Shown here one piece after another: positions 25,601 through 33,867 of a stretch of 41,818 nt of DNA. Both the position numbers and the translations under genes were made by a program. The notes beneath the pieces are model-generated. The model made no database searches and was not told where the DNA came from. It worked only from the letters and a program-made list of their open reading frames with translations. The stretch is taken from the NCBI GenBank assembly GCA_947624315.1, contig CANQJU010000001.1, positions 1-41,818 of the forward strand, given 5' to 3'. This DNA comes from an uncultured Bacilli bacterium. GTDB taxonomy: Bacteria; Bacillota_I; Bacilli_A; ML615J-28; CAG-698. Position 1 is the stretch's first letter; every line of letters starts with the position of its first letter.

Positions 25601-26235
25601 TTTGGATTCAAAGCACGTTTACGGAATCTATCCACAGCTTCACGATCTAATAAACGATCAAATACTTCGTAAGGCATAACTTCAACTTTTTGAATTTCAT
25701 GACTTGTTCTAAAACCATCAAAGAAATGTAAGAATGGAACACTTGATTTAATTGCAGCTAAATGAGCAACACCAGCTAAATCCATTACTTCTTGAACACT
25801 TGATGTGGCAAGCATTGCAAATCCAGTTTGACGACATGCCATAACATCTTGATGATCACCAAAAATTGATAATGCATGAGATGCAATTGCACGTGCAGAA
25901 ACATGAATAACACCTGGTAATAATTCACCAGCAATCTTATACATATTAGGTATCTTTAGTAATAAACCTTGAGATGCAGTATAAGTTGTTGTTAAAGCTC
26001 CAGATTGTAATGAACCATGAACTGTACCAGCAGCACCAGCTTCAGATTGCATTTCAACAATTTTTACAGGAGCACCAAATAAGTTCTTTTGTCCTTTAGC
26101 TGCCCATTCATCAGAATACTCAGCCATTGGAGATGATGGAGTAATTGGATATATACCAGCTACTTCAGTAAATGCATAGGATGCCCAAGCAGCGGCTTGA
26201 TTTCCATCCATAGATTGAAATACTTTTTTTGCCAT
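22690..26235 (-). CDS. nifJ: Pyruvate:ferredoxin (flavodoxin) oxidoreductase
   Basis: Single-chain PFOR of about 1181 residues that oxidises pyruvate to acetyl-CoA and CO2 while reducing ferredoxin, typical of anaerobes. Domains in order: N-terminal pyruvate-binding/ThDP domain (ITPSSPMAEYSDEWAAKG), central and CoA-binding domains, a ferredoxin domain with two clusters (CIQCNQCSFACP and CTGCEVCVNQCP), GACGGCGETPY with cluster-proximal Cys, and the ThDP motif GGDGWAYDIGYGG...YSNTGGQ. Two in-frame ATGs exist (26241 and 26235). GGAGG lies 3 nt from the first and 9 nt from the second, so the second is preferred. Strong promoter and terminator; single gene. Codon use suggests high expression (inference). 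Confidence 0.96.
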   Translation of the reverse strand: MAKKVFQSMDGNQAAAWASYAFTEVAGIYPITPSSPMAEYSDEWAAKGQKNLFGAPVKIVEMQSEAGAAGTVHGSLQSGALTTTYTASQGLLLKIPNMYKIAGELLPGVIHVSARAIASHALSIFGDHQDVMACRQTGFAMLATSSVQEVMDLAGVAHLAAIKSSVPFLHFFDGFRTSHEIQKVEVMPYEVFDRLLDREAVDRFRKRALNPNNPVTRGSAQNDDVYFQAREAQNKFYEAVPDIVEEYMNEISKETGRNYAPFVYYGAKDATDVIFAMGSVCETTCEVVDYLTKQGKKVGLVNVHLYRPFSVKHLFKVLPKTVKRIAVLDRTKEAGALGEPLFLDVQAAFYGKKDAPLIIGGRYGLSSKDTTPGQILAVYENLAGEARHPFTIGINDDVTHLSLDVKEEINTASGDVTQCIFYGLGSDGTVGANKSSIKLIGDNTDNYAQAYFAYDSKKSGGVTRSHLRFGKNPIRSPYLVQMADFISCSLDTYVEKYDMLSSLKEGGRFLLNTLKSEEELLEFMPNSFKKALADKKAKLYIIDAITLAREIGLGNRTNTIMQSAFFKLNEQIMPYDTARDLMKKYAYKAYIKKGEAIVELNYKAIDKGAEGLKEIKVDPAWSKLPLEVKKENENAPEFVKRLANPINAIKGYDLPVSAFKGYEDGTMENGSTAYEKRYIATFVPVWNKENCIQCNQCSFACPHAVIRPFLVTEEEASKAPKGSEYLVPTGKGLEGLKYTMQISVADCTGCEVCVNQCPGKKGEKALKMVHIDDLIHEGKDKIANYFFDNVTYKTDLVDITANAKNSQFAQPLFEFSGACGGCGETPYIKLITQLFGDRMVVANATGCSSIYGGSFPSTPYTKNKEGKGPAWANSLFEDNAEFGFGMRMATETLRNRIGLYMEKALEECAEGRVAELFRAWLANRDSGEETKKIAKELVPLLEGKDCETAKEILKLKDYLVKRSQWIFGGDGWAYDIGYGGLDHVIANQEDVNILVIDTEVYSNTGGQSSKSSPTASIAKFTAAGKSGKKKDLAAIAMSYGHVYVAQIAHGASQAQMLKAIKEAESYNGPSIIIAYAPCINHGLKSGMGKAQEQAKLAVDCGYWTTFRFDPRLADEGKNPFQLDSKEPDWDKYEDHLMTETRYAQLRKINPDKADALLAKNKAEAQRRYRMYQRYLAMDYSK

Positions 26236-26284
26236 TTTCATAATCCTCCGTTTATCTATTGAATATATTTCAATTTCCTTTGCT

Positions 26285-26313
26285 ATTATAACATAGTTTT
26301 TCCTTTTTCACAA
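26285..26313 (-). promoter_or_regulatory. Sigma-A promoter of PFOR gene
   Basis: Minus strand: TTGTGA (26308-26313), 17-nt spacer, TATAAT (26285-26290) with TGT before it. One of the best promoters in the window. Confidence 0.85.
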
Positions 26314-26381
26314 GATTATTTTTAATTTTTGAAAATAATGTAATATTTAAATAAAAAATGTGTATGAAAAATAAAAAAACA

Positions 26382-26410
26382 TTGCTTTTAAATTATTTAT
26401 ATTGCATAAT
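26382..26410 (+). promoter_or_regulatory. Promoter of serine dehydratase gene
   Basis: TTGCTT (26382-26387), 17-nt spacer, CATAAT (26405-26410). It lies upstream of the preferred ATG 26451, which supports that start over an earlier in-frame ATG at 26358. Confidence 0.6.
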
Positions 26411-26450
26411 ATATATGGTTTTTGAAAAATTTATATTGAGGTTTATAATT

Positions 26451-27638
26451 ATGGACTCCATTAAAAATTTATTTAAAATAGGCTATGGACCTTCTAGTTC
26501 ACATACTATGGGCCCTCAAAAAGCTGCTAAAATTTTTTTAGAAAAGAATTTAAATGCTGATAAATTCATATGTGATTTATATGGATCATTAGCTTTAACT
26601 GGAAAAGGCCATTTGACCGATTACATAATTAAAAAAACTTTGGGAGAGGAAAGAACAATAGTAAACTTTCTGTATGATAAAACATATGACTATCATCCCA
26701 ATGGTTTAAAATTTTATGCATACAAGGATAATAAATTAATCGATGAATGGTTAGTCTTTAGTGTTGGTGGTGGTGATTTAAAAGAACTCAATGAGAGCCG
26801 TAAAACAAGTACTAAAGATATATATCCTCACAAGAATATGCGTGATATTTTAGAATATTGTAAAAAGGAAAATCTAACTTTAGCTGATTATGTTAAAAGA
26901 TTTGATGATGTAACTGATTATTTAAAAGAAGTAATGAATACCATGTTTAATACTATTGAAATAGGCTTAAACACTAAAGGAACATTACCAGGAAGTTTAA
27001 AACTAAATAGACGAGCTAATGATATATATTTGAAATATTTAGAGAACAAATCCTTTTCTAAACTCCTTTATGCATCAGCTTTAGCAACAGCTGAAGAAAA
27101 TGCCAATGGGGGAATTGTTGTAACTTCCCCAACATGTGGAGCAAGTGGCGTTTTACCTGCTGTTTTATATAGCAGTAAAATATATCACCATACAGATGAT
27201 GAAGTTTTAATTAAGGCCTTAATGGTTGCTGGATTAGTTGGTAATATTATTAAATTTAATGGTTCAATATCAGGGGCAGAAGTTGGTTGTCAAGGAGAAA
27301 TTGGTTCTGCTTGTTCAATGGCTGCAGCTTGTCAAGCCTATATTATTGGTGGAAACAATTACCAAATTGAATATGCTAGTGAGATTGCTCTAGAACATAA
27401 CTTAGGTCTAACATGTGACCCAATTGATGGATTAGTACAAATACCATGTATTGAAAGAAATCCTTTAGCCAGTGCCAAAGCTATTGATGCGGCAAATTAC
27501 GCTATTTTAACTGATGGCACTCATCGCGTTTCTTTTGATGAAATAATAAAAGTTATGATGGAAACGGGAATTGATTTATCAAGTAAATATAAAGAAACAT
27601 CAATTGGTGGTTTAGCCAAAAGAGAAATTAACAAATAA
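26451..27638 (+). CDS. sdaA: L-serine ammonia-lyase (iron-sulfur serine dehydratase, single chain)
   Basis: 395 residues converting L-serine to pyruvate and ammonia, feeding the neighbouring PFOR. The N-terminal beta domain begins MDSIKNLFKIGYGPSSSHTMGP, and the C-terminal alpha domain holds SPTCGASGVLPA, GAEVGCQGEIGSACSMAAA and GLTCDPIDGLVQIPCIERN, with the cysteines that bind the [4Fe-4S] cluster. The fused order is that of E. coli SdaA rather than the split B. subtilis SdaAA/SdaAB. ATG 26451 is chosen because GYGPSSSHT follows as in the family, GAGG lies 10 nt upstream and the promoter is between the two candidate starts. Confidence 0.94.
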   Translation: MDSIKNLFKIGYGPSSSHTMGPQKAAKIFLEKNLNADKFICDLYGSLALTGKGHLTDYIIKKTLGEERTIVNFLYDKTYDYHPNGLKFYAYKDNKLIDEWLVFSVGGGDLKELNESRKTSTKDIYPHKNMRDILEYCKKENLTLADYVKRFDDVTDYLKEVMNTMFNTIEIGLNTKGTLPGSLKLNRRANDIYLKYLENKSFSKLLYASALATAEENANGGIVVTSPTCGASGVLPAVLYSSKIYHHTDDEVLIKALMVAGLVGNIIKFNGSISGAEVGCQGEIGSACSMAAACQAYIIGGNNYQIEYASEIALEHNLGLTCDPIDGLVQIPCIERNPLASAKAIDAANYAILTDGTHRVSFDEIIKVMMETGIDLSSKYKETSIGGLAKREINK

Positions 27639-27642
27639 AAAG

Positions 27643-27662
27643 CCGATGTAATATTACATCGG
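27643..27662. terminator. Bidirectional terminator between sdaA and rsmI
   Basis: A 20-nt perfect palindrome, CCGATGTAAT followed by ATTACATCGG, flanked by A and T runs on both sides. It serves the convergent genes. Confidence 0.9.
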
Positions 27663-27665
27663 TTT

Positions 27666-28514
27666 TTAAATCTCATTAACTTCACGATAGACATCACTTT
27701 TAGATATTTTTCGATCTTTAGCGACCATTTTCATAGCTTCTTTACTTTCAACATTATTATCTAAATAATATTTGTAATGTTCTTTGATAGATAATTTAGA
27801 TAAATCAATTTGTTTTTTAGTGACATTTGTTCCTTTAACAATTATTACTATTTCTCCCTTTAGTTGTAAATCACTATTAACAATTTCTTCTAAATTTCCA
27901 CGAATATATTCTTCGTATTTTTTAGTTAATTCACGAGCAATAGCAACTTCTCTATTACCAAAAACTTCATACATTACTTCTAATGTTTCTTCAATGCGAT
28001 GAGGTGATTCATAAAATATCATTGTATATTTATAATCACGAAGTGATTCTAATTCTTTTTGCTTTTGACTTTTTTTATGATCTAAAAATCCATAGAAAAG
28101 GAATTTATCACAAGGTAAGCCTGAGGCAATTAAAGCTGTTAGTGAAGCACTAGCACCAGGCAAAGCCACAACATCATATCCTTTATCTAAAATTGTTTTA
28201 GTTAATAAGTAACCTGGGTCACTAATTCCTGGAAGACCGGCATCACTTACTAAAGCAATATTTTTTTTATCATCTAAAAACTTAACAATATCCTCGCACT
28301 TTTCATTTTCATTAAAAATATGATAACTTGAAAGAGGAGTATTAATATTAAAGTGACTAAGCAAAACCTTAGTCACTCTTGTATCTTCACAAAAAATTAT
28401 ATCTACACTCTTTAAAACTTCGATACTTCGAAAAGTCATATCACTAAAATTACCAATCGGAGTAGCAACTAAATAAAGAGTTGGTTTAGCATCTAAAGTT
28501 TTTTGAATTCTCAT
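27666..28514 (-). CDS. rsmI: 16S rRNA (cytidine1402-2'-O)-methyltransferase RsmI
   Basis: 282 residues of the tetrapyrrole-methylase fold. Motifs: LYLVATPIGNFSDMTFRS near the N-terminus, FCEDTRVTKVLL, ALVSDAGLPGISDPGY (family signature), LPGASASLTAL and FYESPHRIEETL. It makes the 2'-O-methyl group of m4Cm1402 in the decoding centre. Its ATG overlaps the preceding stop as ATGA. Last gene of the tmk-holB-ricT-trmN6 cluster, in the same relative place as yabC in B. subtilis. Confidence 0.96.
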   Translation of the reverse strand: MRIQKTLDAKPTLYLVATPIGNFSDMTFRSIEVLKSVDIIFCEDTRVTKVLLSHFNINTPLSSYHIFNENEKCEDIVKFLDDKKNIALVSDAGLPGISDPGYLLTKTILDKGYDVVALPGASASLTALIASGLPCDKFLFYGFLDHKKSQKQKELESLRDYKYTMIFYESPHRIEETLEVMYEVFGNREVAIARELTKKYEEYIRGNLEEIVNSDLQLKGEIVIIVKGTNVTKKQIDLSKLSIKEHYKYYLDNNVESKEAMKMVAKDRKISKSDVYREVNEI

Positions 28515-28915
28515 TCGGTAATTATTCTCTTAATTCTTTCTCGGATATCTCTTTCTGTATAAACAGCTTTCATGAACTCCGCTTTTTTCTTAGAAGAAAT
28601 ATCTAATCCTGTTTGGACTTCCTCCAAAATCATATGTTCCTCTACAGAATAAAATTCATCACTTAAAGAAGCACTAATTAAATTATAAAAAACAAGGTTT
28701 TTAGTCGTTTTAGATTTGCTAGCAAAATATTCAATAAGTTTATCTAATGGGGCATCAGAGTTGCGATATTTAGTAGCATCTTCACCCATTTCATATTTTA
28801 CCATTTCCACAATCTTTTTTTCTGTTTCACTTGTTGGTCCATCAGAATTAATAACCTTAACTAATAAATCAATAAATTTATGTTTTTCTTCTTTAGATAA
28901 TAAATTTAATAGCAT
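28511..28915 (-). CDS. Helical protein, TerB-like
   Basis: 134 residues from ATG 28915, preceded by AGAGGTGA; a GTG at 28924 is in frame but less well placed. All-helical with an acidic-basic pattern. The N-terminal SKEEKHKFIDLLVKVINSDG followed by PTSETEKKIVEMV resembles the TerB/DjlA-N fold, in which helix, then DG, then an E-containing helix recur. No signal peptide, no membrane segment. It lies between trmN6 and rsmI, where B. subtilis has yazA and other Bacilli keep yabA near. It is not YabA by sequence: the Cys/His tail is missing. Function unknown; TerB similarity is by pattern. Confidence 0.55.
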   Translation of the reverse strand: MLLNLLSKEEKHKFIDLLVKVINSDGPTSETEKKIVEMVKYEMGEDATKYRNSDAPLDKLIEYFASKSKTTKNLVFYNLISASLSDEFYSVEEHMILEEVQTGLDISSKKKAEFMKAVYTERDIRERIKRIITE

Positions 28916-28947
28916 TGCTCTCACCTCTTTATTATTATAGCATTTTT

Positions 28948-29676
28948 TTATTTAAAATTAAAGATATTTTTTATTTCTTCTGTATATTCATTATTAATGT
29001 CATATACATACATTGGTTTTTCAACTTTGACTTGATCGCGTTTATTCTTTTTAGCTTCAATTAAAACTAGTAAAGCTTCATTATCACTTTCTTTAGGATA
29101 AATAAATCTTAAGCGTTTAATTCCAAAGCGTTCTTGTTTTAATATATTCATTATATCACTAATTCGTTCAGCGCGATGAATTAAATTAAAACTTCCACCA
29201 TCAATTAAAAGCTTTTTGGCTTCATTAATAAGTTCTTCTAAAGTGATTAATACTTCATGGCGAGCAATAGTTAAATAATCATTTTTATTAACTTTGCTGG
29301 TTGGTTTATATTTAAAATATGGAGGATTACTAATTACTACACTAAAGCTATTAGCACCAAGCTTTTTGTAAATATCTTTAATATTATCATTAACTAAAAA
29401 TATTTGTTCTTCTAGATGATTTATTTCTACACTCTTTTTTGCTAATTCATAAACATCTTTTTGAATTTCAACTCCATATATAGGATTATCGGTTTTTAAA
29501 GTGAGGAATAAAGGAATGGGAGCATTGCCAGTTCCCAAATCGATTATTTTTCCCTTTACTTTCTTTAAATCAACAAAATCTGCCAAAAGCATTGAATCTT
29601 GAGAGAATCTTAACATATCATCTCGTTGAATGATTTTTATTCTTTCATAACCTAAAAGTTCATGAATATTTTCCAT
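28948..29676 (-). CDS. tRNA1(Val) A37 N6-methyltransferase family protein (TrmN6/YabB)
   Basis: About 242 residues. The N-terminal block ELLGYERIKIIQRDDMLRFSQDSMLLADF is characteristic of the YabB/TrmN6 family. SAM binding is at IIDLGTGNAPIPLFL, and the N6-adenine methylase motif NPPYFKY is present. Start choice: an in-frame ATG at 29703 lies within ricT without an SD, while ATG 29676 follows the ricT stop as TAATATG and puts the family N-terminus at residue 5. The gene order ricT-yabB-rsmI is that of other Bacillota. Confidence 0.85.
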   Translation of the reverse strand: MENIHELLGYERIKIIQRDDMLRFSQDSMLLADFVDLKKVKGKIIDLGTGNAPIPLFLTLKTDNPIYGVEIQKDVYELAKKSVEINHLEEQIFLVNDNIKDIYKKLGANSFSVVISNPPYFKYKPTSKVNKNDYLTIARHEVLITLEELINEAKKLLIDGGSFNLIHRAERISDIMNILKQERFGIKRLRFIYPKESDNEALLVLIEAKKNKRDQVKVEKPMYVYDINNEYTEEIKNIFNFK

Positions 29677-29677
29677 A

Positions 29678-30541
29678 TTATTCAGCGTCTTCAGTAACAT
29701 CATCAGTTAAATCAGCATCTGATGTTTCTTCTTCATGAGATTTTATTTTAATAACTTCCTCAGCTGGCCATTGTTCAATATTTTCTTCATTATCAATTGT
29801 TTTAACTATTTCTTTTAAATAATTAACATCGATAACTTTACATCCTTTACATCTTGGAGTATCAACAATATCACCAATTAAAGGAATGCGTGAACGAATT
29901 TCTTCATACAAAGGATTTTCATAACCAATGCAACACATTAGTTTCCCACAAAGTCCCGCAATTTTTGAAGCATTTAAACTCATGCCTTGATCTTTAGCCA
30001 TCTTCATTGTAACTAAATCAAACTCACGCAAATGTGATTTGCAACAAATTTCTCTTCCACAGCTTCCAATCCCCCCAATAAACTTAGCACCCTCTCTAGT
30101 GCCGATTTGACGAAGTTCGATTCTAATTTTAAATTCACTAGCAAGTTGCTTCAATAATTCACGAAAATCAACTCTTCCATCAGCATTATAGTAGAAAATA
30201 ATTTTTTGCTTGTCTAAAGTGTATTCACACTCTAAAAGCTTCATTTCCAATTTATCTTCTTTAATAATCTTTTCAGCTATTTCGTAAGCTTGTTTAGCTT
30301 TAATTTGATTTTCATTATACGCTTTTATATCGTTATTGCTTGCAATTCTTACTACTGATTTTAATTCATGTTCTAAGACTCCATCTTCAACTTCTCTTGG
30401 GGGAACAGTAACATATCCAAGTTCAAGTCCTCGAATAGTCTCAACAACAACTTTTTCGTCTTTTTCAAGTTTATATGGGCCTGGACTAAACCAGTAAATT
30501 TTACCAACATCTTTAAATGTTATTCCTACAACTTTAATCAT
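29678..30541 (-). CDS. ricT: RicT/YaaT PSP1-domain protein
   Basis: 287 residues with the PSP1 domain and its cysteine pairs GSCGREICCKSH and GLCGKLMCCIGYE, which in B. subtilis hold [4Fe-4S] clusters of the RicA-RicF-RicT complex that helps RNase Y mature mRNAs and affects competence, biofilm and Spo0A activation. Also CKGCKV near residue 240. The acidic tail (EEETSDADLTDDVTEDAE) is extra. GAGGTAAG precedes the ATG, and the holB stop lies inside this SD. RicA and RicF are not in the window. Confidence 0.94.
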   Translation of the reverse strand: MIKVVGITFKDVGKIYWFSPGPYKLEKDEKVVVETIRGLELGYVTVPPREVEDGVLEHELKSVVRIASNNDIKAYNENQIKAKQAYEIAEKIIKEDKLEMKLLECEYTLDKQKIIFYYNADGRVDFRELLKQLASEFKIRIELRQIGTREGAKFIGGIGSCGREICCKSHLREFDLVTMKMAKDQGMSLNASKIAGLCGKLMCCIGYENPLYEEIRSRIPLIGDIVDTPRCKGCKVIDVNYLKEIVKTIDNEENIEQWPAEEVIKIKSHEEETSDADLTDDVTEDAE

Positions 30542-30545
30542 TTTC

Positions 30546-31517
30546 TTACCTCATTATTTCCACAAACATTTGCATATACATTAAATCTAAATTAATGTTA
30601 TATTTCAAACGTCCTTTAGCTTCAATCATTTTTTCTAATTGTTTGAAGACCTTTTGATAATCATCTTCTAAAGGATATTTTTCTATAGTCTCTTTAAAGG
30701 TGATTTCCTCATCTTGGCCTAAGATTTTATATAATCTATCATTAGTTATTAAAATCAAAATATCGATAAATAACTGATGATATTTTTTATCATTATTTTC
30801 AAATAAAAATTTTGATTCTTCGTAAAATGTTAAAAAAGTTCTTTTCTTTAAAACAATACTTTCACTACATTTTTTAACTAAATCAATAATATCTAATATT
30901 TTGCCATCATTAATCATTTGTAATCCTTCATTAGGATCATTAGTGATACGTGATAAAACTCTAGCTATTTCTTTGTCGATTCCTTTGTTAATATATTCAT
31001 CAATAATTTCTTGTCTATCAACTTTGGAAAAAGAAATAATTTGCATTCTTGATTTAATAGTTGATAAAACATTAGGTAATGCTTCGGTTAATAAAATACC
31101 ATAATTATCATCACCCATTTCCTCTAAGAATTTTAATAAAGAATTGCTCGCACTTAAAGTGGCTTTTTCAATATCTTTAATGATAAATACTCGAACTCCT
31201 TCTTCTAGGCTTTTTCTAGAGAATTCTCTTTCTAAATCATCGATTTGTTCTTTTCTTATTGTATCTTGAATAGGTTCAATATAAAAAATACGGGGATGAA
31301 TTCCTTTTTTTATTCTTTGGCATTCTAAACATTCTCCACATGGTTTATTATCTCCTGTGCACATTAATAGACTTGCCAAATAATAAGCAGCTTCTAACTT
31401 TAAAGTTCCTTTAGCTCCTTCAAATAAATATCCATGAACTAATCTATTCTTTTTATAACTATTTTCAAGCAATTGCACAACGTGCTTCTGGGTTTTTTTA
31501 AAGCGTGAAAAATCCAT
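30546..31517 (-). CDS. holB: DNA polymerase III delta-prime subunit
   Basis: 323 residues of the clamp-loader delta-prime type. The nucleotide loop is degenerate (FEGAKGTLKLE, no GKS/T). The zinc module is CTGDNKPCGECLECQR, and the SRC-like region reads ATLSASNSLLKFLEEMGDD followed by TIKSRMQ. delta-prime is the non-hydrolysing stator of the loader, consistent with the degenerate loop. Position tmk-holB-ricT is conserved in Bacillota. AGGAGAG precedes the ATG. Confidence 0.93.
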   Translation of the reverse strand: MDFSRFKKTQKHVVQLLENSYKKNRLVHGYLFEGAKGTLKLEAAYYLASLLMCTGDNKPCGECLECQRIKKGIHPRIFYIEPIQDTIRKEQIDDLEREFSRKSLEEGVRVFIIKDIEKATLSASNSLLKFLEEMGDDNYGILLTEALPNVLSTIKSRMQIISFSKVDRQEIIDEYINKGIDKEIARVLSRITNDPNEGLQMINDGKILDIIDLVKKCSESIVLKKRTFLTFYEESKFLFENNDKKYHQLFIDILILITNDRLYKILGQDEEITFKETIEKYPLEDDYQKVFKQLEKMIEAKGRLKYNINLDLMYMQMFVEIMR

Positions 31518-31526
31518 ATTACTCTC

Positions 31527-32147
31527 CTAAATTTCTTCTAAAACTAATTTTTTTACCTCATTATATACTTCTTCTAAACTTCTATTTCCATCAATAACTT
31601 TAATGCGATCGGGAAACATTTGGCTAATCTTTAGATATCCTTCACGAACGCGTTGGTGAAACTCGATTTTTTCTAAATCAAGGCGATCCATATCGCGATG
31701 ATTAGTTTTAATTCTTGATAAACCGATTTGTGGATCAATATCAATATAAATAGTTAAATCGGGATAAAAACCATTAACAGCATAATCATTAATGGCATAT
31801 ACTTTGTCAATTCCAATACCACGAGCATATCCTTGATAGGCCAAGGATGAATCAATATAGCGATCACATAAAACAATCTTTTGACTATGTATGGCTGGCA
31901 AAATGATTTCTGTTAAATGTTGACGACGACTCGCAGCATAAAGCAAAGCTTCTGTCATATAATCCATTTTGGTATTATTGATATTTAAAATAACTTTACG
32001 AATTTCTTCACTTATTTCGCTTCCCCCTGGCTCTCTAGTCTTTAAAATATCATATCCTTGATTTTTTAAATCTATCGCTAAACGTTCAATTATCGTTGTT
32101 TTTCCTGTTCCTTCTCCACCTTCAAAGGTAATAAATTTCTTTTGCAT
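31527..32147 (-). CDS. tmk: Thymidylate kinase
   Basis: 206 residues phosphorylating dTMP to dTDP. P-loop FEGGEGTGKTT (residues 7-17), REPGGSEISE with the DRX-type partner LCDRYIDSSLAYQGYARG, and the lid region. The longer frame from 32171 is not used: AAAGGTGG sits 4-5 nt before ATG 32147 and the protein then begins MQKKFITFEGGEGTGK as in the family. First gene of the cluster through rsmI; upstream TTTATT-17-GATAAT could be its promoter. Confidence 0.96.
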   Translation of the reverse strand: MQKKFITFEGGEGTGKTTIIERLAIDLKNQGYDILKTREPGGSEISEEIRKVILNINNTKMDYMTEALLYAASRRQHLTEIILPAIHSQKIVLCDRYIDSSLAYQGYARGIGIDKVYAINDYAVNGFYPDLTIYIDIDPQIGLSRIKTNHRDMDRLDLEKIEFHQRVREGYLKISQMFPDRIKVIDGNRSLEEVYNEVKKLVLEEI

Positions 32148-32222
32148 ACTACCACCTTTTATATTTTTCAATTTCTTATTTCTATTATCTCACATTTTCA
32201 ACAAAAAATAAAGGGTTTTTTC

Positions 32223-32251
32223 TTGTTTTAATATATTATTTATGATAAAAT
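32223..32251 (+). promoter_or_regulatory. Promoter of metal-type ABC transporter
   Basis: TTGTTT (32223-32228), 17-nt spacer, TAAAAT (32246-32251) with TGA before it. The leader is short and I see no clear Zur or MntR palindrome. Confidence 0.6.
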
Positions 32252-32270
32252 ATAATTGGTAAAGGAAGTA

Positions 32271-32933
32271 ATGTCTATGCGAGTAACTGTAAACAACCTT
32301 ACATTTGCATACACTCAAAAATTAGTTTTAAGCAACATTTCTTTTTCTTTAAAAAGTGGGGAGTTTTTAACAATCCATGGTAAAAATGGAACTGGTAAAA
32401 CGACTTTAATTAGATGCTTTTTAAAGATGCTTAAAGTTAATGATGGGATGATTTATTTAGATGATATGGATATCAATCATATTAAAACTTTCTCAAATAT
32501 TGGATACGTTCCTCAAAAGACTGATTTTAATTATGAATTCCCAATCACCGTTTTTGAAATTCTTTCTTGTGCATATTTGAAAAAGCGTGATGCTTATTAT
32601 ACAAAGATTATTAATGACTTTGATTTAAATAAAATATATCATGAAAATATTAACAATTTAAGTGGTGGGCAATTGCAAAGAGTTTTTATTGCAAGAGCTC
32701 TATTAAATCGTCCAAAATTGCTTATTTTAGATGAGCCTACAGTTGGTGTTGATGTTGACAATATTAAAACTTTACATGAAACACTACAAAATCTTAAGCA
32801 AGAAGGAATAACTATTATTCTAGTAAGCCATGATATGGAGTTTTGCCAAGATATAACTGATTATTATTTGATTTTAAATGAATTAGGCGACTATGAATTT
32901 AAAAAGGCTGGTGATAATAATGTTTCTAGCTAG
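32271..32933 (+). CDS. ABC transporter ATP-binding protein, zinc/manganese (ZnuC/MntB) type
   Basis: 220 residues. Walker A GKNGTGKTT, Q-loop VPQKTDFNYEFPITVFE (typical of metal-uptake ATPases of the ZnuC family), signature LSGGQLQR, Walker B LLILDEPTVGVD, H-loop VSHD. The starts 32271 and 32277 both lie behind AAAGGAAG; the first is given. Overlaps the permease gene by 14 nt. The C-terminal extension is short. Substrate is inferred from the permease partner and the Q-loop region: Zn, Mn or Fe. Confidence 0.85.
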   Translation: MSMRVTVNNLTFAYTQKLVLSNISFSLKSGEFLTIHGKNGTGKTTLIRCFLKMLKVNDGMIYLDDMDINHIKTFSNIGYVPQKTDFNYEFPITVFEILSCAYLKKRDAYYTKIINDFDLNKIYHENINNLSGGQLQRVFIARALLNRPKLLILDEPTVGVDVDNIKTLHETLQNLKQEGITIILVSHDMEFCQDITDYYLILNELGDYEFKKAGDNNVSS

Positions 32934-33786
32934 TGTTTTTAAAGATTTATTTGCTTTTGATTTTCTTCAATATGCCCTATTAGCGGGATTATTGGTAGGA
33001 CTTTTAGCTCCATTAATTGGAACAGTTGTCGTTATTAGACGTATTTCGTTTATTGCTGATACGTTGAGTCACTTCTCTTTAGCTGGAGTTTGTATTGGCG
33101 TATTTCTATCAAAACTAATCAATTGGAAAATCTTTGATCCCCTATTTATGGGAATTGTCTTTAGTATTTTAGGTACTTTTGTCATTGAAAAGCTCCGTGG
33201 TTTTTATAAAAACTACAAAGAGCTATCAATGCCTATAGTTATGAGTTGTGGTGTAGCTTTAAGCGGTTTATTTATTAGTTTAAGTAATAATATCGATTCA
33301 AAATATACCAATAGTTTATTGTTTGGTTCTATTTTGAGCGTATCATCTACCGATCTTATAACTATTATTATTATAACTGTCATTGTATTTATATTCATAA
33401 TGTTTACTTATAAAAAGATTGTAACATTATGTTTTGATGAAGTTTATGCTAGAGTTTCTGGTATAAATGTTAAATTATTGCAATTGGGATTGACAATTAT
33501 TTTAGCTTTAGTAATATCTTTATTTATTGATATTGTTGGGGTATTATTGATTGCTTCACTTATGATTATTCCCGTAGCTTCGGCTATTCTTATCGGTGAT
33601 TCTTTCTTAAATACCGTTGTTAGTTCCATTGTTTTTAGTGAAGTTTCTTTAGTTAGTGGATTTGTAATTAGTTACCATGCTAATGTTACAACAGGACCAG
33701 TTATTATCATTATTAATATCTTAATTTTAATTGTAATTATGCTAATTAAGAAAATTCGCTCATCGATTGCTTCTAAGAAAAAATAG
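32920..33786 (+). CDS. Metal ABC transporter permease (ZnuB/MntC, ABC-3 family)
   Basis: 288 residues with about eight hydrophobic segments. The ABC-3 signature is visible: LLAPLIGTVVVIRRISFIADTLSH in the first third, then FDEVYARVSGINVKLLQLG and LLIASLMIIPVASAILIG. GGTGAT precedes ATG 32920, which is inside the ATPase gene. The upstream in-frame start is not used because it lacks an SD. The unit ends here in a bidirectional terminator without a substrate-binding protein gene. Confidence 0.88.
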   Translation: MFLASVFKDLFAFDFLQYALLAGLLVGLLAPLIGTVVVIRRISFIADTLSHFSLAGVCIGVFLSKLINWKIFDPLFMGIVFSILGTFVIEKLRGFYKNYKELSMPIVMSCGVALSGLFISLSNNIDSKYTNSLLFGSILSVSSTDLITIIIITVIVFIFIMFTYKKIVTLCFDEVYARVSGINVKLLQLGLTIILALVISLFIDIVGVLLIASLMIIPVASAILIGDSFLNTVVSSIVFSEVSLVSGFVISYHANVTTGPVIIIINILILIVIMLIKKIRSSIASKKK

Positions 33787-33813
33787 CTTTTGTCATTTTT
33801 TAACAAAAGCTAT
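33783..33813. terminator. Bidirectional terminator between permease and truA
   Basis: Eleven-bp stem ATAGCTTTTGT/ACAAAAGCTAT with a 9-nt loop. T8 follows on the plus strand and T6 on the minus strand. Confidence 0.9.
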
Positions 33814-33867
33814 CTTTTTTTTACAAATTTTTTTCTTTCAAATAAAAATTTATTTTTTTAAACATTT

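Noticed and set aside
22690..26235. Long open frames on the plus strand within the PFOR gene (for example 24518-24892)
   Set aside because: Shadows of a strongly coding gene; no SD or family match.
26358..26450. N-terminal extension of serine dehydratase
   Set aside because: It begins before the predicted promoter and adds residues not seen in the family; start set at 26451.
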